From Methylopila sp. M107 (GTDB taxonomy: Bacteria > Pseudomonadota > Alphaproteobacteria > Rhizobiales > Methylopilaceae): a DNA stretch of 64,000 nt. Numbering within the stretch: position 1 is the stretch's first letter; each line of letters opens with the position of its first letter. Below are positions 27,562 through 38,232 of this stretch, piece after piece. The stretch covers positions 1,592,176-1,656,175 of the forward strand of contig NZ_ARWB01000001.1 of the NCBI RefSeq assembly GCF_000384475.1. Direction: 5' to 3'. The notes beneath the pieces are model-generated. The model was given only the letters and a program-made list of their open reading frames with translations, ran no database searches and was not told the DNA's origin. The translations under genes and the position numbers were made by a program.

Positions 27562-28050
27562 TCACCGATATGGCGCGTCGAGCGCGATGCGGCGGGAGAG
27601 CTCGCGTTCCCAGCGGTCGCCGTTCGCGAGCAGGCGCTCCTTGTCGTAGTAGAGTTCTTCGCGCGTTTCCGTGGCGAACTCGAAGTTCGGCCCCTCGACG
27701 ATGGCGTCGACCGGACAGGCCTCCTGGCAGAAGCCGCAATAGATGCACTTCACCATGTCGATGTCATAACGCGTGGTGCGGCGCGTGCCGTCATTGCGGC
27801 GCGGACCCGCCTCGATGGTGATGGCCTGCGCCGGGCAAATCGCCTCGCAGAGCTTGCAGGCGATGCAGCGCTCCTCGCCGTTCGGATAGCGGCGCAGCGC
27901 ATGCTCGCCCCGAAAGCGAGGCGAAATCGCGCCCTTCTCGAAGGGGTAGTTGATCGTCGCCTTCGGCGCGAAGAAATAGCGCATCGACAGGAAGAACGCC
28001 GAGACGAACTCCTTCAGAAACAGCGACTTGGCAGCCTGGTCGAGCCGCAT
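27562..28050 (-). CDS. nuoI: NADH-quinone oxidoreductase subunit I
   Basis: The 8-iron ferredoxin-like subunit that carries clusters N6a and N6b between the peripheral arm and NuoB. The 162-residue protein has an N-terminal amphipathic membrane-associated segment ([19 protein letters not shown]) and two CxxCxxCxxxCP motifs: [16 protein letters not shown] and [16 protein letters not shown]. The length is typical. It starts 42 bp after a small membrane-protein gene. Confidence 0.97.
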   Translation of the reverse strand: MRLDQAAKSLFLKEFVSAFFLSMRYFFAPKATINYPFEKGAISPRFRGEHALRRYPNGEERCIACKLCEAICPAQAITIEAGPRRNDGTRRTTRYDIDMVKCIYCGFCQEACPVDAIVEGPNFEFATETREELYYDKERLLANGDRWERELSRRIALDAPYR

Positions 28051-28092
28051 TGCTCACACCTTCCGTTGCGGGCTTCAGCCCGCGAAAGCGGG

Positions 28093-28329
28093 TTACGAGC
28101 CCGCGAGAAACACATCCGCGACGTAGCCGACGACCGCGATCTCCACGATCGTCGTCACGATGACGATCGGACCGGCGAGCCGGCGGATCGTCCCGAATTT
28201 CTGGGCGTCCTCTGGAGACGCCTTCGCGATCTGGCCGTCGAGTCCGGCGTTGATCGCCTTGGCCCCGAGCAGCCCCAGTCCAAGCCCGGCCGCCGCTCCG
28301 AGGAGAGCGCCCAGAATTCCCGGCGTCAC
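28093..28329 (-). CDS. Small two-helix membrane protein inside the nuo operon
   Basis: A 78-residue frame. Residues about 4-27 form a glycine/alanine-rich helix ([20 protein letters not shown]). A polar segment follows ([20 protein letters not shown]), then a second hydrophobic helix at about 53-75. The GTG start overlaps the nuoH stop as GTGA, exactly like several true nuo junctions, and nuoI follows 42 bp later. It is not one of the 14 conserved complex I subunits, and I do not recognise the family. The glycine-rich helix suggests tight helix packing, perhaps an accessory or assembly factor. That role is inference from position only. Confidence 0.68.
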   Translation of the reverse strand: MTPGILGALLGAAAGLGLGLLGAKAINAGLDGQIAKASPEDAQKFGTIRRLAGPIVIVTTIVEIAVVGYVADVFLAGS

Positions 28330-29360
28330 CCGACGCCCTGCCCGGCCCAGCCGGTCAGCTGCAGCACCGCCGCCACGATGACCACCATCGCGAGCGAGAT
28401 CGGCAGGAACACTTTCCAGCCGAGCCGCATCAGCTGGTCGTAGCGGTAGCGGGGCACAAAGGCCTTCACCATCGCGAACATGAAGAAGACGAGGCACATC
28501 TTGGCGACGAACCAGATCACGCCCGGGATCCAGGTAAAGGGCGGGAACGGGATCGGCGACAGCCAGCCGCCAAGGAACAGGATCGTCGTCAGCGCGCACA
28601 TGGTCATGATCGCCACGTACTCGCCGAGCATGAACAGCAGGTACGGCGTCGAGGCGTATTCGGTCATGAAGCCTGCCACGAGCTCGGATTCGGCTTCCGG
28701 CAGATCGAAGGGCGGCCGGTTCGTCTCGGCGAGCGCCGAGATGAAGAACACCACGAACATCGGGAACAGCCAGAGCCAGTACCAGCCGAAGGCGCCGAGC
28801 ACGGTGTCCTGCGCGCGGACGATGTCGGAGAGGTTCAGCGAGCCGACCACCAGCAGCACCGTGATGATCACGAAGCCGATTGAGACCTCGTAGGACACCA
28901 TCTGGGCGGCCGAGCGCAGCGCTCCGAGGAACGGGTACTTCGAGTTCGACGCCCAGCCGCCCATGATCACGCCGTAGACGCCGAGCGAGGAGATCGCGAA
29001 CACGTAGAGCACGCCGACATTGATGTCGGCGATCGCCCAGCCGTCTGCGAGCGGAATCACGGCCCATGCGGCGAGCGCGAGGAAGCAGGTGACGAGCGGG
29101 GCGAGCAGAAACACGCCCTTATTCGCGCTGTCCGGAACCACCGGCTCCTTCAGCACGAACTTCAGCAGGTCCGCGAAGGACTGGAACAGGCCGAACGGCC
29201 CGACCACGTTCGGCCCCCGCCGCATCTGCACCGCCGCCCACACCTTGCGGTCGGCGAGCAGGATGTAGGCGATGAAGACCAGCAGAGCGACCAGCAGGCC
29301 GACGCTCTGCGCGAGGATCAGCAGGACGTGGAGGACGGCGTCCCAGAAGCCGGAGGTCAT
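28326..29360 (-). CDS. nuoH: NADH-quinone oxidoreductase subunit H
   Basis: The ND1 homologue, which forms the quinone chamber with NuoB and NuoD. The 344-residue protein has about 8 helices, [34 protein letters not shown] near the N-terminus and [23 protein letters not shown], which carries the conserved acidic loop. It ends [13 protein letters not shown]. The ATG overlaps the stop of the upstream coiled-coil gene (ATGA), and its own stop overlaps the downstream small gene (GTGA). Confidence 0.97.
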   Translation of the reverse strand: MTSGFWDAVLHVLLILAQSVGLLVALLVFIAYILLADRKVWAAVQMRRGPNVVGPFGLFQSFADLLKFVLKEPVVPDSANKGVFLLAPLVTCFLALAAWAVIPLADGWAIADINVGVLYVFAISSLGVYGVIMGGWASNSKYPFLGALRSAAQMVSYEVSIGFVIITVLLVVGSLNLSDIVRAQDTVLGAFGWYWLWLFPMFVVFFISALAETNRPPFDLPEAESELVAGFMTEYASTPYLLFMLGEYVAIMTMCALTTILFLGGWLSPIPFPPFTWIPGVIWFVAKMCLVFFMFAMVKAFVPRYRYDQLMRLGWKVFLPISLAMVVIVAAVLQLTGWAGQGVG

Positions 29361-29593
29361 TGCGTTTTCTCCGGCTCAACAAGGTCGAGTCGCCGCTCGA
29401 CTCGATCGATTCGGCCTGACAACTTGTCGATACGGACCGAAAGGCTTGCGACCTCGACCTCGACGTTGGCGAGACGGAGCTCGACGCGGCCCATGCGGTC
29501 CACGAGTTCGCCCGTCTTTTCACCAAGCTGGTCGACGCTGCCGCGAAGCCGCCTGAGGTGCTCAAGCACGAGGTTTTCGGTGTCGCTCGTCAC
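29357..29593 (-). CDS. Small coiled-coil protein between nuoG and nuoH
   Basis: A 78-residue, almost fully alpha-helical protein with heptad hydrophobics from about 8 to 73 ([50 protein letters not shown]). The GTG start overlaps the nuoG stop (GTGA), and its stop overlaps the nuoH ATG (ATGA), so ribosomes probably pass through it between two essential subunits. It resembles the 72-residue product between nuoF and nuoG, including the terminal RxDRxExRLxL pattern. It has no cysteine and no membrane segment. No family is recognised and the function is unknown. Confidence 0.7.
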   Translation of the reverse strand: MTSDTENLVLEHLRRLRGSVDQLGEKTGELVDRMGRVELRLANVEVEVASLSVRIDKLSGRIDRVERRLDLVEPEKTQ

Positions 29594-31647
29594 TCCGCCG
29601 CCTCCGCGTGGGCGACGCTGCGCAGCGCGCTCATCTCCGCCATCACGGCGGAGGCGCGGGCGATCGGGTTGGTCAGGTAGAAGTCGCTCACCGCATTGAC
29701 GAACGGCTCGGCCGACAGCCTGCCGCCGCCGAGGTCGCCGATCTCGCCCGGCGCGATCTGGTCGAGCGCCGCGAGATGCGCAACGGCCTTGAACATCGCG
29801 GCGCGGAGCTGGCCGAGCGAGTCGTAAGGCAGCGCCTTGCCGAGCTGCGCCGAAAGCGCCCTGAGAATCGCCCAGTCCTCGCGCGCGTCGCCGGGCGGGA
29901 AGGTGGCGCGGTTCGCCGACTGCACGCGGCCTTCGGTGTTCACGAAGATCCCGTATTTTTCGGTGTAGGCCGCGCCCGGCAGGATGACGTCGGCGCGGTG
30001 CGCGCCGCGGTCGCCATGGCTGCCGATATAGACCGCGAAGGCGCCGGGGCCGACCTCGATCTCGTCCGCGCCGAGCAGAAACACCACGTCGAGCGCGCCG
30101 GCCTCGGCCATCTCGGCGGCCGTCTTGCCGCCCTCGCCCGGCACGAGGCCGAGATCGAGCGCGGCCACGCGGCTCGCCGCGCTATGCAGAACGGCGAGGC
30201 CGTTCCAGCCCTCTTCCGTCCCCTTGGCGAGCTTGGCCGCCGCCGCCAGCACCGCCAGTCCATCGCCCCGCGCGAGCGCGCCGGCGCCGACGATGACGAG
30301 CGGCCTCTTGGCCTCCGACAGGACCTTGGCGAAGGAATGCTTGCCCTCGACGAGTTCGGTCAGGCTGTCCGCCCCGGCTCCGATATGCTCGGCGCCGTAA
30401 GTGAGGTCGGCGCGCTCGCCGACCAGGCCGATCCGGACCCCGCCCGAGCGCCAGCGGCGACGGATGCGGGCGTTCAGCACCGGGGCCTCGAGCCGCGGAT
30501 TGGTCCCGAGCAGCAGGATCGCGTCGGCCTGGTCGATCCCGGCGATGCCCGGGTTGAACAGGTAGGACGCGCGGCCGTGGCCGGGGTGAAGCGCCGAGCC
30601 GTCCTGGCGCGCGTCAATGTTGGGCGAGCCCAGCCGGCCGACGAGATCCTTCAGCGCGAACATCTCTTCGGCCGCAGCAAGATCGCCGACGATCGCGCCG
30701 ATCCGGCCGGGGGCGGTCGCCGAGACCTTCCGCGCCACCGCCGCGAAGGCTTCCGCCCAGGAGGCGGCGCGCAGCCGGCCGTTCTCGCGGATATACGGCC
30801 GGTCGAGACGCTGCGTGCGCAGCCCGTCCCAGACGAAGCGGGTCTTGTCGGAGATCCACTCCTCGTTCACGTCCTCGTTCACGCGCGGCAGGATGCGCAT
30901 CACCTCGCGCCCACGCGCGTCGACGCGGATCGCGCTGCCCAGAGCGTCCATGACGTCGATCGACTCGGTCTTCGAGAGCTCCCACGAACGCGCCTGGAAG
31001 GCGTAAGGGCGTGAGGTCAGCGCGCCGACCGGGCAGAGGTCGATGACGTTGCCCTGCAGCTCCGACGTCATCGCGTGTTCGAGATAGGTCGTGATCTCCA
31101 TGTCCTCGCCGCGGCCGATGGCGCCCATCTCGGGCGTTCCGGCGACCTCGGCGACATAGCGGATGCAGCGCGTGCAGTGGATGCAGCGCGTCATGATCGT
31201 CTTGACGAGCGGGCCGATATATTTGTCCTCGACCGCCCGCTTGTTCTCGATGTAGCGCGAGCCCGAGACGCCGTAGGCCATCGCCTGGTCCTGCAGGTCG
31301 CATTCGCCGCCCTGGTCGCAGATCGGGCAGTCGAGCGGGTGGTTGATGAGCAGGAACTGCATCACCCCCTCGCGCGCCTTCTTGACCATCGGCGACTTGG
31401 TCATGACAACCGGCGGCTGGCCTTCAGGCCCCGGCCGCAGGTCCTTCACGCCCATGGCGCAGGACGCGACCGGCTTCGGCGGGCCGCCCTTCACCTCGAC
31501 CAGGCACATGCGGCAGTTGCCGGCGATCGAGAGCCGCTCATGGTAGCAGAAGCGCGGGATCTCCGCGCCCGCCGCCTCGCAGGCCTGCAGGATGGTGTAG
31601 TCGGCCGGGACATCGACCTCGGCGCCGTCGACGATGATTTTTGTCAT
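29590..31647 (-). CDS. nuoG: NADH-quinone oxidoreductase subunit G
   Basis: The iron-sulfur subunit that passes electrons through N1b, N4 and N5. The 685-residue protein begins with a [2Fe-2S] domain (Cys34, Cys45, Cys48, Cys63). The His/Cys motif [20 protein letters not shown] and the 4Fe ferredoxin motif [10 protein letters not shown] follow. The rest is a molybdopterin-oxidoreductase-like domain that in complex I holds no cofactor. The start lies 5 bp after the small coiled-coil gene and the stop overlaps the next one. Confidence 0.97.
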   Translation of the reverse strand: MTKIIVDGAEVDVPADYTILQACEAAGAEIPRFCYHERLSIAGNCRMCLVEVKGGPPKPVASCAMGVKDLRPGPEGQPPVVMTKSPMVKKAREGVMQFLLINHPLDCPICDQGGECDLQDQAMAYGVSGSRYIENKRAVEDKYIGPLVKTIMTRCIHCTRCIRYVAEVAGTPEMGAIGRGEDMEITTYLEHAMTSELQGNVIDLCPVGALTSRPYAFQARSWELSKTESIDVMDALGSAIRVDARGREVMRILPRVNEDVNEEWISDKTRFVWDGLRTQRLDRPYIRENGRLRAASWAEAFAAVARKVSATAPGRIGAIVGDLAAAEEMFALKDLVGRLGSPNIDARQDGSALHPGHGRASYLFNPGIAGIDQADAILLLGTNPRLEAPVLNARIRRRWRSGGVRIGLVGERADLTYGAEHIGAGADSLTELVEGKHSFAKVLSEAKRPLVIVGAGALARGDGLAVLAAAAKLAKGTEEGWNGLAVLHSAASRVAALDLGLVPGEGGKTAAEMAEAGALDVVFLLGADEIEVGPGAFAVYIGSHGDRGAHRADVILPGAAYTEKYGIFVNTEGRVQSANRATFPPGDAREDWAILRALSAQLGKALPYDSLGQLRAAMFKAVAHLAALDQIAPGEIGDLGGGRLSAEPFVNAVSDFYLTNPIARASAVMAEMSALRSVAHAEAAE

Positions 31648-31652
31648 GGTCG

Positions 31653-31871
31653 TTATCGCCTCGGCAAATGTTCGCTGTCGGACAATTCAAGTCGGACTTC
31701 CGCACGATCAAGCCTGAGATCAATGCGGTCCAGTCGACGGTTCACGCCTGCCAAGCCTTCTTCCACGGCGGTCATTCTCGTCTTCAGGTCGCGAATGTCC
31801 TCGCGAACCTCAGAAAGCTGGGACTGCAGCTGACGAAGGATGGGCACGACGAGGTCTTCTATCTCGGACAT
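31653..31871 (-). CDS. Small coiled-coil protein between nuoF and nuoG
   Basis: A 72-residue helical protein starting [18 protein letters not shown], with heptads through [20 protein letters not shown] and [18 protein letters not shown]. Spacing to nuoF and nuoG is 5 bp on each side. The product resembles the coiled-coil protein between nuoG and nuoH and may be a paralogue. It is not a recognised complex I subunit. Codon choice and GC are like its neighbours. The coding call rests on tight spacing on both sides and on the similarity to the second copy. Confidence 0.68.
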   Translation of the reverse strand: MSEIEDLVVPILRQLQSQLSEVREDIRDLKTRMTAVEEGLAGVNRRLDRIDLRLDRAEVRLELSDSEHLPRR

Positions 31872-31876
31872 CGCCC

Positions 31877-33187
31877 CTACTCCGCCGCCACGGCCGGCGG
31901 CGCGTAATGCGCCGGGGTCGAGCGCGCCGTGTAATCGTCGATGCGCTTCTCGATCTCGTGGCGGTAGTGCCGGATCAGCCCCTGCACGGGCCATGCCGCC
32001 GCGTCGCCCAATGCGCAGATCGTGTGGCCTTCGACCTGGGTCGACACGTCGAGCAGGATGTCGATCTCGCGCTTTTCGGCGCGGCCCGCCGCCATGCGCT
32101 CCAGCACGCGCCACATCCAGCCCGTGCCCTCGCGGCAGGGCGTGCACTGGCCGCAGCTCTCGTGCTTGTAGAAATACGAGATGCGCGCGATCGCCCGCAC
32201 GATGTCGGTCGACTTGTCCATCACGATCACGGCCGCGGTGCCGAGGCCGGAACGCAGGTTCCTGAGCGTGTCGAAGTCCATCGACAGGTCCTGGCACTGG
32301 TGCTCGGGCAGCACCGGCACCGAAGAACCGCCGGGGATGATGGCGTATAGATTGTCCCAGCCGCCGCGCACGCCGCCGCAATGCTTCTCGACGAGCTCTC
32401 GGAAGGTGATCCCCATCTCCTCCTCGACATTGCACGGCTGCTCGACATGGCCGGAGATCGAGAACAGCTTGGTGCCGGTGTTGTTCGGCTTGCCGAGCCC
32501 GGCGAACCAGCCGCCGCCACGCCGGAGGATCGTGCCCGCGACCGCGATCGACTCGACGTTGTTCACCGTCGTCGGGTTGCCGTAGAGGCCCATATTGGCC
32601 GGGAACGGAGGCTTCAGGCGCGGCATGCCCTTCTTGCCCTCGAGGCTCTCGAGAAGCGCCGTCTCCTCGCCGCAGATATACGCGCCTGCGCCGTGATGGA
32701 CGTAAATGTCGAACGGGTAGCCGTGGACGTTGTCCTTGCCAACGAGATTGGCGGAGTAAGCCTCGTCGACGGCGCGCTGCAGCGCCTCTTTTTCGCGGAC
32801 ATACTCGCCGCGGATGTACACGTAGCAGGCGTTGGCGTGCATCGCGAAGGACGCGATCATGCAGCCTTCGATCAGGAGATGCGGGTCGTTCCGCATGATC
32901 TCCCGGTCCTTGCAGGTGCCGGGCTCGGATTCGTCGGCGTTGACGACGAGGTAGTGCGGCCGGCCCTCCTGGGGCTTCGGCATGAACGACCATTTGAGGC
33001 CGGTCGGGAAGCCCGCGCCGCCGCGTCCGCGAAGCCCGGAGGACTTCATCTCGCTGATGATCCAGTCCTTGCCCTGTTCGAGCAGGAACTTGGTGCCGTC
33101 CCACGCGCCGCGCTTAAGCGCCGATTGCAGGTCGGCGCCGTGGCGGCCGTTGAGATTGGTGAAGATGCGGTCGCGATCGGTCAGCAT
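31877..33187 (-). CDS. nuoF: NADH-quinone oxidoreductase subunit F
   Basis: The NADH- and FMN-binding subunit, the entry point for electrons in complex I. The 436-residue protein shows [17 protein letters not shown] (NADH/FMN glycine loop), [34 protein letters not shown] (FMN site) and [12 protein letters not shown], which with a later Cys ligates cluster N3. A 196-bp gap with a family B palindrome separates it from nuoE. Confidence 0.97.
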   Translation of the reverse strand: MLTDRDRIFTNLNGRHGADLQSALKRGAWDGTKFLLEQGKDWIISEMKSSGLRGRGGAGFPTGLKWSFMPKPQEGRPHYLVVNADESEPGTCKDREIMRNDPHLLIEGCMIASFAMHANACYVYIRGEYVREKEALQRAVDEAYSANLVGKDNVHGYPFDIYVHHGAGAYICGEETALLESLEGKKGMPRLKPPFPANMGLYGNPTTVNNVESIAVAGTILRRGGGWFAGLGKPNNTGTKLFSISGHVEQPCNVEEEMGITFRELVEKHCGGVRGGWDNLYAIIPGGSSVPVLPEHQCQDLSMDFDTLRNLRSGLGTAAVIVMDKSTDIVRAIARISYFYKHESCGQCTPCREGTGWMWRVLERMAAGRAEKREIDILLDVSTQVEGHTICALGDAAAWPVQGLIRHYRHEIEKRIDDYTARSTPAHYAPPAVAAE

Positions 33188-33226
33188 CAGACGGTCCTTA
33201 AGAAAGCACGGACGGCGCCGTGCTTT

Positions 33227-33347
33227 ACCTCTCCCCAGTGGGGAGAGGTCGGCGCGAAGCGCCGGGTGAGGGAGAGCCGGGCTCTCAAAACGAAGGGCCC
33301 CCTCACCCGCTCGCTTTGCTCGCGACCTCTCCCCACTAAGGAGAGGT
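33227..33347. repeat. Intergenic palindrome, family B copy 5
   Basis: ACCTCTCCCCAGTGGGGAGA and ACCTCTCCCCACTAAGGAGA arms with GCCGGGTGAGGGAG and CCCCCTCACCCGCTCG inside. It lies in the nuoE-nuoF gap, about 40 bp upstream of the nuoF start codon. Confidence 0.86.
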
Positions 33348-33383
33348 GGACGGCGGCGCTCGATGGCTGAAAGGCGAGGTCCA

Positions 33384-34661
33384 TCAAACCACCTCCCCGC
33401 GCGCCTTGCGGACGGCGTCCTCGGCGTCCTGCTCCGTGCCGCCGTCGAGCAGCACCTTGCCCTGCAGGTTCCACATCTCGCGGATCGCCCGGCCTTTGAA
33501 GTGCTCGAGGTTCTGGTCGACCCAGGCGAGCTGCTCGTCGCTCCAGCCGGCGACCTGGTCGAAGTGAAACACGCCGAGCGCGTTCAGCACCTGTTCGAGC
33601 TTGGGACCCACGCCCCAGATCGTCTTGAGGTCGTCGGCCTTGCCGCCGCGCGGCGCCGTCAGCAGCTCAGGTTTGTGGTCGTCGGAAACGGCGGGCTCCG
33701 GCGCGACGCCGCTCGGCGTCGCGATCGCGGACGGCTTTGGCTCCGAAGGCGCGGCGGCCGCGGTGAGGCTCGGGGAAGTTTTCGGCGCAGGGTCGGCGTA
33801 AGGGAACGACATGCCCTCGCGACGGCTGCGGTCGGCCGGACGCTCGGCGGGCGCCGTGGTCTCGCCGGAACCGCCCTTGCCCGAGCCTGGCGCCTTGCCC
33901 GCGTTCGGCTGCGCTTCGGCGTCTTTCTTGCCGTCGGCGACCTTCGCCTCCGGGCGGCTCTGTTCGGCCGGCTTGGCGCCGGAATCAGGCTCCGTCGCGT
34001 CGCCGGGCGCCTTCTGCTCGTCGAAACGCTTGCGCCACGCGCCGACGACCGAGCCGTCGAACAGGCTTTCGTCGGTGAGAGAGGTGTCGCCGCCGAGCGG
34101 CGCGGAGCACGACCGCCCCGTCTGCGAACCGGTCTTGACCGCCCTGCCCGCCTTCAGGTCTTCCAGCAGCGCCTCGAAATTCTCCGGGTCGAGATCCTCG
34201 TAGTAGTCGTAATTGATCTGGACCATCGGGGCGTTGGCGCAGGCGCCGAGGCATTCGACCTCGAGCCAGGAGAGCTTGCCGTCGCCCGTCACGTGGCGCT
34301 GTTCGCCGATCACCTTGCGGCAGACGTCCTTCAGCGCGTTCGCGCCGCGCAAGGCGCAAGGCGTGGTGCCGCAGAGCTGGACGAAGTGCTCGCCGACCGG
34401 CTCCAGGTTGAACATCGTGTAGAAGGTCGCGACCTCCATCACGCGGATCACCGGCATGCCGAGCATTTCCGCCACCCGGCGGATCGCCGGCTCCGGCAGC
34501 CAGCCGTGCTGCTGCTCCTGCGCCTTCCAGAGCAGCGGAATGACTGCCGAAGCCTGCCGGCCGACCGGATACTTGGCGATCTGCCCCTCGGCCCACTGGA
34601 GGTTGCCCTCCGTGAACGCGAAGTCTTCCGGCTGGACGGCTGCGAGACGGCGGACTGACAT
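33384..34661 (-). CDS. nuoE: NADH-quinone oxidoreductase subunit E with C-terminal extension
   Basis: The 24-kDa [2Fe-2S] subunit (cluster N1a). The thioredoxin-like core spans about residues 1-175 with ligands Cys97, Cys102, Cys137 and Cys141 ([22 protein letters not shown]). A further ~250 residues follow: a Pro/Ala/Lys-rich, probably disordered linker, then from about 355 a helix-hairpin-helix-like module [20 protein letters not shown]. Long NuoE forms with this kind of tail are known in alphaproteobacteria. The ATG at 34661 shares one base with the stop of the upstream small gene (TGATG). Confidence 0.95.
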   Translation of the reverse strand: MSVRRLAAVQPEDFAFTEGNLQWAEGQIAKYPVGRQASAVIPLLWKAQEQQHGWLPEPAIRRVAEMLGMPVIRVMEVATFYTMFNLEPVGEHFVQLCGTTPCALRGANALKDVCRKVIGEQRHVTGDGKLSWLEVECLGACANAPMVQINYDYYEDLDPENFEALLEDLKAGRAVKTGSQTGRSCSAPLGGDTSLTDESLFDGSVVGAWRKRFDEQKAPGDATEPDSGAKPAEQSRPEAKVADGKKDAEAQPNAGKAPGSGKGGSGETTAPAERPADRSRREGMSFPYADPAPKTSPSLTAAAAPSEPKPSAIATPSGVAPEPAVSDDHKPELLTAPRGGKADDLKTIWGVGPKLEQVLNALGVFHFDQVAGWSDEQLAWVDQNLEHFKGRAIREMWNLQGKVLLDGGTEQDAEDAVRKARGEVV

Positions 34662-34933
34662 CAGTTGCGGCCCTCTTGGCCCGGCTCCCGCCGGACGAAG
34701 CAATTTGCGCGCCTCGTGGAGGACGTATCGGCGAGCATGACGTTCGGCGACTGGCCGAAGCGGCCGACCGAGACAATGCGGAAACCATCTGCGAGCAAGC
34801 GGTCGCCCGGGACCGCCGGTCCACCATCGGTGGTCGCGCAGTCGTACCTTGCAAGGTCCGGCGCCTGCTGGGCGAAAGCGCCGAATGGCGCGCCGATCGC
34901 GGCGGCGGCGAACATGGTCGGGGTCGCCCTCAC
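34661..34933 (-). CDS. Small exported protein between nuoD and nuoE
   Basis: A 90-residue frame whose first ~22 residues read as a signal peptide ([17 protein letters not shown]). The mature part has two cysteines, Cys32 and Cys78, that could form a disulfide. The GTG start overlaps the nuoD stop (GTGA), and the stop overlaps the nuoE ATG (TGATG). It is therefore locked into the translation of two peripheral-arm subunits although it is predicted to leave the cytoplasm. No family is recognised. It is either a hitch-hiker gene or an envelope factor linked to complex I. Confidence 0.65.
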   Translation of the reverse strand: MRATPTMFAAAAIGAPFGAFAQQAPDLARYDCATTDGGPAVPGDRLLADGFRIVSVGRFGQSPNVMLADTSSTRRANCFVRREPGQEGRN

Positions 34934-36114
34934 CGGTCCACCTCCCCGAACACGATGTCGAGCGAGCCCAGAATGGCGGACACGTCCGCCAGCATCGTTC
35001 CGCGGCAGAGGTGGTCCATCGCTTGCAGATGCGCGAAGCCCGGCGCACGGATCTTGCAGCGATACGGCTTGTTGGTCCCGTCGGAGACGAGATACACGCC
35101 GAACTCGCCCTTCGGCGCCTCGACCGCCGCGTAGACCTCGCCCTCGGGCACGCGATAGCCCTCGGTATAGAGCTTGAAGTGGTGGATGAGGCCCTCCATC
35201 GAGCGCTTCATCTCGGAACGCTTCGGCGGCGCGACCTTGCCGTCGACGGTGGCGATGCGCCCTTTCTCGACCTTCAGCCGCGCGCAGCACTGCTGCATGA
35301 TGCGGGCCGACTGGCGCATCTCCTCCATGCGGATCAGGTAGCGGTCGTAATTGTCGCCGTTCTTGCCGATCGGGATGTCGAAGTCGAGGTCGGCGTAGCA
35401 CTCGTAAGGCTGGCTTTTGCGCAGGTCCCAGGCCGCGCCCGAGCCGCGCACCATCACGCCCGAAAAGCCCCAGGCGAAGGCCTCGTCGAGCGGCACGACG
35501 CCGATGTCGACGTTGCGCTGCTTAAAGATGCGGTTTTCGGTCAAAAGGCTGTCGATGTCGGCGAGCGCCTTGAAGAAGCCGACGCACCAGTGGTCGATGT
35601 CCTCGACCAGCTGCGCGGGCAGGTCCTGGTGCACGCCGCCCGGCCGGAAATAGGCCGCGTGCATGCGCGAGCCGGACGCGCGCTCATAAAACACCATCAG
35701 CTTCTCGCGCTCTTCAAAACCCCAGAGCGGAGGCGTGAGCGCGCCGACGTCCATCGCCTGCGTGGTGACGTTGAGGAGGTGGGAGAGGATGCGGCCGATC
35801 TCGGAATAGAGCACGCGGATGAGCTGCGCCCGGATCGGGATCTCGATGCCGAGCAGTCGCTCGGTCGCGAGGCAGAAGGCATGCTCCTGGTTCATCGGCG
35901 CGACATAGTCGAGCCGGTCGAAATAGGGCATCGCCTGGAGGTAGGTCTTGGTCTCGATCAGTTTCTCGGTGCCGCGATGCAGCAGCCCGATATGCGGATC
36001 GACGCGCTCGACGATCTCGCCGTCGAGCTCGAGCACCAGACGCAGAACGCCATGCGCCGCAGGATGCTGCGGACCGAAGTTGATCGTGAAGTTGCGGATG
36101 TCGGCTTCAGCCAC
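34930..36114 (-). CDS. nuoD: NADH-quinone oxidoreductase subunit D
   Basis: The 49-kDa subunit that forms the quinone-reduction site with NuoB. The 394-residue protein carries [15 protein letters not shown] near the N-terminus (the quinone-site His loop), [40 protein letters not shown] and the terminal [15 protein letters not shown]. The length is normal and there is no fusion to NuoC. It begins 8 bp inside the upstream GFA-type gene. Confidence 0.97.
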   Translation of the reverse strand: MAEADIRNFTINFGPQHPAAHGVLRLVLELDGEIVERVDPHIGLLHRGTEKLIETKTYLQAMPYFDRLDYVAPMNQEHAFCLATERLLGIEIPIRAQLIRVLYSEIGRILSHLLNVTTQAMDVGALTPPLWGFEEREKLMVFYERASGSRMHAAYFRPGGVHQDLPAQLVEDIDHWCVGFFKALADIDSLLTENRIFKQRNVDIGVVPLDEAFAWGFSGVMVRGSGAAWDLRKSQPYECYADLDFDIPIGKNGDNYDRYLIRMEEMRQSARIMQQCCARLKVEKGRIATVDGKVAPPKRSEMKRSMEGLIHHFKLYTEGYRVPEGEVYAAVEAPKGEFGVYLVSDGTNKPYRCKIRAPGFAHLQAMDHLCRGTMLADVSAILGSLDIVFGEVDR

Positions 36115-36544
36115 CCGAACTCTCCTGGCTGGCCATGGCGCGCGCGAAGAACTCTTCGCCCGTGAGTTTGCGCGTCTCGTTGGCGAAGGCGTAGGTCGCC
36201 GGCTTGTCGTCGACGAAGATTTCTTCGGCGAACACGAAACCGGACTGGTCGTCGAAAGCCTGCAACGAGACGACTGTCACCGACCTGTCCTGCATGCGCC
36301 AGAACAGGCTGGAGCCGCAGGTCTTGCAGAAGCCGCGCTCGCCGTAGTCCGACGATTGGAACAGGCCGAGCGCGCTTTCGTCCTCGACCGAGATCGCGCT
36401 GCACGGCGCGGCCATGTAGACGCCGCCGCTCCACTTTCGGCAGCGGCTGCAATGGCAGGCGTCGATATCGAGCGTCGCAGGCGTCGCCGTGAAGCGAACC
36501 GCGCCGCAGAGGCACCCGCCGGATCTGGGCGACGTCGCGCTCAT
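36107..36544 (-). CDS. GFA/CENP-V-type zinc protein inside the nuo operon
   Basis: A 145-residue protein of the glutathione-dependent formaldehyde-activating enzyme family. Cys11 and Cys13 ([10 protein letters not shown]), Cys30/Cys32/Cys35 ([10 protein letters not shown]) and [11 protein letters not shown] supply the typical zinc ligands. Most GFA-like proteins have no proven formaldehyde activity. It lies 94 bp after nuoC and overlaps the start of nuoD by 8 bp, so it is cotranscribed. An upstream in-frame ATG at 36583 was rejected because the extension is low-complexity. Confidence 0.85.
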   Translation of the reverse strand: MSATSPRSGGCLCGAVRFTATPATLDIDACHCSRCRKWSGGVYMAAPCSAISVEDESALGLFQSSDYGERGFCKTCGSSLFWRMQDRSVTVVSLQAFDDQSGFVFAEEIFVDDKPATYAFANETRKLTGEEFFARAMASQESSGG

Positions 36545-36638
36545 GCGGACGTCTCCGGCCCCACGAGCGCCGCGGCCTCGCAAGTCACGGCGCCGCGAAG
36601 GCGCCTACCGGATACGCGCTCTCCCGCCATCGCTGCGC

Positions 36639-37289
36639 TCAACTCGGCTGCTTCGCCTTCTCGTCGCCGGGCAGCACGTAGTCCACGCCCTCCCACGGCG
36701 AGAGAAAGTCGAAGTTGCGGAATTCTTGGTTGAGCCGCACCGGCTCGTAGACCACGCGCTTGGCCTCGTCGTCGTAGCGGACCTCGACGAAACCGGTCGT
36801 GGGAAAGTCCTTGCGCAGCGGATGGCCGTCGAAGCCGTAGTCGGTCAGCAGGCGGCGCAGGTCCGGGTGGCCCGAGAACAGCACGCCATAAAGGTCGTAG
36901 GCCTCACGCTCGAACCACAGCGCGCCGGGAAAGACGCCGGTGACGGAGGGCACGGGCGTGATGTCGTCGGCCTCGACCTTCACGCGGACGCGCGTGTTTT
37001 TGTAGGGCGAGAGCAGGTGGTAGACGACGTCGAAGCGCTTCGGCCGCGCCGGCCAATCGACGCCGCAGACGTCGATGAAGTTGACAAACCGTGTTTCAGG
37101 ATCGTCGCGCAGAGTGGTCAGCGCCGAGACGATGTCTTCGGCCGCCACTTTCAGCGTGAGTTCGCCATAGGCGAGGTCGGCCGAGAGCAGCGACGAGCCC
37201 AGCGCCTTGGCGACATGCGCGGCGAGCGCCTGCAGCGGCGCAACCTCGATGGGCTGTGCGTCGGATGGAGATGCGCCGTTTTCGCTCAC
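36639..37289 (-). CDS. nuoC: NADH-quinone oxidoreductase subunit C
   Basis: The 30-kDa peripheral-arm subunit. The 216-residue protein has [27 protein letters not shown] and [43 protein letters not shown], the NuoC/Nqo5 signature, and ends with [20 protein letters not shown]. The GTG at 37289 overlaps the nuoB stop (GTGA), which decides the start. Confidence 0.96.
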   Translation of the reverse strand: MSENGASPSDAQPIEVAPLQALAAHVAKALGSSLLSADLAYGELTLKVAAEDIVSALTTLRDDPETRFVNFIDVCGVDWPARPKRFDVVYHLLSPYKNTRVRVKVEADDITPVPSVTGVFPGALWFEREAYDLYGVLFSGHPDLRRLLTDYGFDGHPLRKDFPTTGFVEVRYDDEAKRVVYEPVRLNQEFRNFDFLSPWEGVDYVLPGDEKAKQPS

Positions 37290-37879
37290 CGTTCGATCGT
37301 CCCGATCCGGCGGATCTTCTTCTGCAGCAGCAGCACGCCGTAGAGCAGCGCCTCGGCCGTCGGCGGGCAGCCGGGAACATAAATGTCGATCGGCACCACC
37401 CGGTCGCAGCCGCGCACGACCGCGTAGGAGTAGTGGTAATAGCCGCCGCCATTGGCGCAGGAGCCCATCGAGATGACGTAGCGCGGCTCCGGCATCTGGT
37501 CGTAGACCTTGCGAAGCGCCGGGGCCATCTTGTTGGTCAGCGTCCCGGCGACGATCATCACGTCGGACTGGCGGGGCGAGGCGCGCGGCGCGAAGCCGAA
37601 CCGCTCGACATCGTAGCGCGGCATCGAGACCTGCATCATCTCGACGGCGCAGCAGGCGAGGCCGAACGTCATCCACATCAACGAGCCGGTGCGGGCCCAG
37701 TTGATCAGGTCCTCGGTCGAGGTGACCAGAAACCCCTTGTCGGCGAGTTCGGCGCGGAACTCGCCGAAATAGCGATCGTCATGGCCGAGCGGCCGGCCGG
37801 ACGGGTCGACGAGGCCGGCGGGCTTGGGCGCGACCAGCGTGTTCTCGGTGCGGGCGAGTTCGGGGCCGGTCAATCCCAT
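37286..37879 (-). CDS. nuoB: NADH-quinone oxidoreductase subunit B
   Basis: The PSST subunit holding terminal cluster N2. The 197-residue protein shows [11 protein letters not shown] (tandem cysteines), [16 protein letters not shown] and [19 protein letters not shown], giving the four N2 ligands. The start overlaps the end of nuoA by 10 bp. Confidence 0.97.
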   Translation of the reverse strand: MGLTGPELARTENTLVAPKPAGLVDPSGRPLGHDDRYFGEFRAELADKGFLVTSTEDLINWARTGSLMWMTFGLACCAVEMMQVSMPRYDVERFGFAPRASPRQSDVMIVAGTLTNKMAPALRKVYDQMPEPRYVISMGSCANGGGYYHYSYAVVRGCDRVVPIDIYVPGCPPTAEALLYGVLLLQKKIRRIGTIER

Positions 37880-38232
37880 TCCAGCGCCCCTTTCCGCCAC
37901 TCGTAGACGAAGCCGATGGTCAGCACACCAAGGAACGCCATCATCGACCAGAAGCCGAACAGCCCGACATCCCGGAACGCGACCGCCCAGGGGAAGAGGA
38001 AGGCGACCTCGAGGTCGAAGATGATGAACAGGATCGCGACCAGGTAGAACCGCACGTCGAACTTCATTCGCGCGTCGTCGAATGCGTTGAAGCCGCACTC
38101 GTAGGCCGAGAGTTTTTCGGGGTCCGGATTCTGATACGCGACCAGGAAGGGCGCGACGAGCAGCGCGACGCCGATCAGCAGCGAGACGCCGAGAAATATA
38201 ACAAGCGGCAGGTAGTCGGAGAGGAGATGCAT
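37870..38232 (-). CDS. nuoA: NADH-quinone oxidoreductase subunit A
   Basis: First gene of the complex I operon. The 120-residue ND3 homologue has three helices, the loop [46 protein letters not shown] (loop Cys in YECGF plus the conserved acidic third-helix region) and a final [20 protein letters not shown]. Expression of the whole operon must start upstream, in 38233-38532. Confidence 0.97.
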   Translation of the reverse strand: MHLLSDYLPLVIFLGVSLLIGVALLVAPFLVAYQNPDPEKLSAYECGFNAFDDARMKFDVRFYLVAILFIIFDLEVAFLFPWAVAFRDVGLFGFWSMMAFLGVLTIGFVYEWRKGALEWD

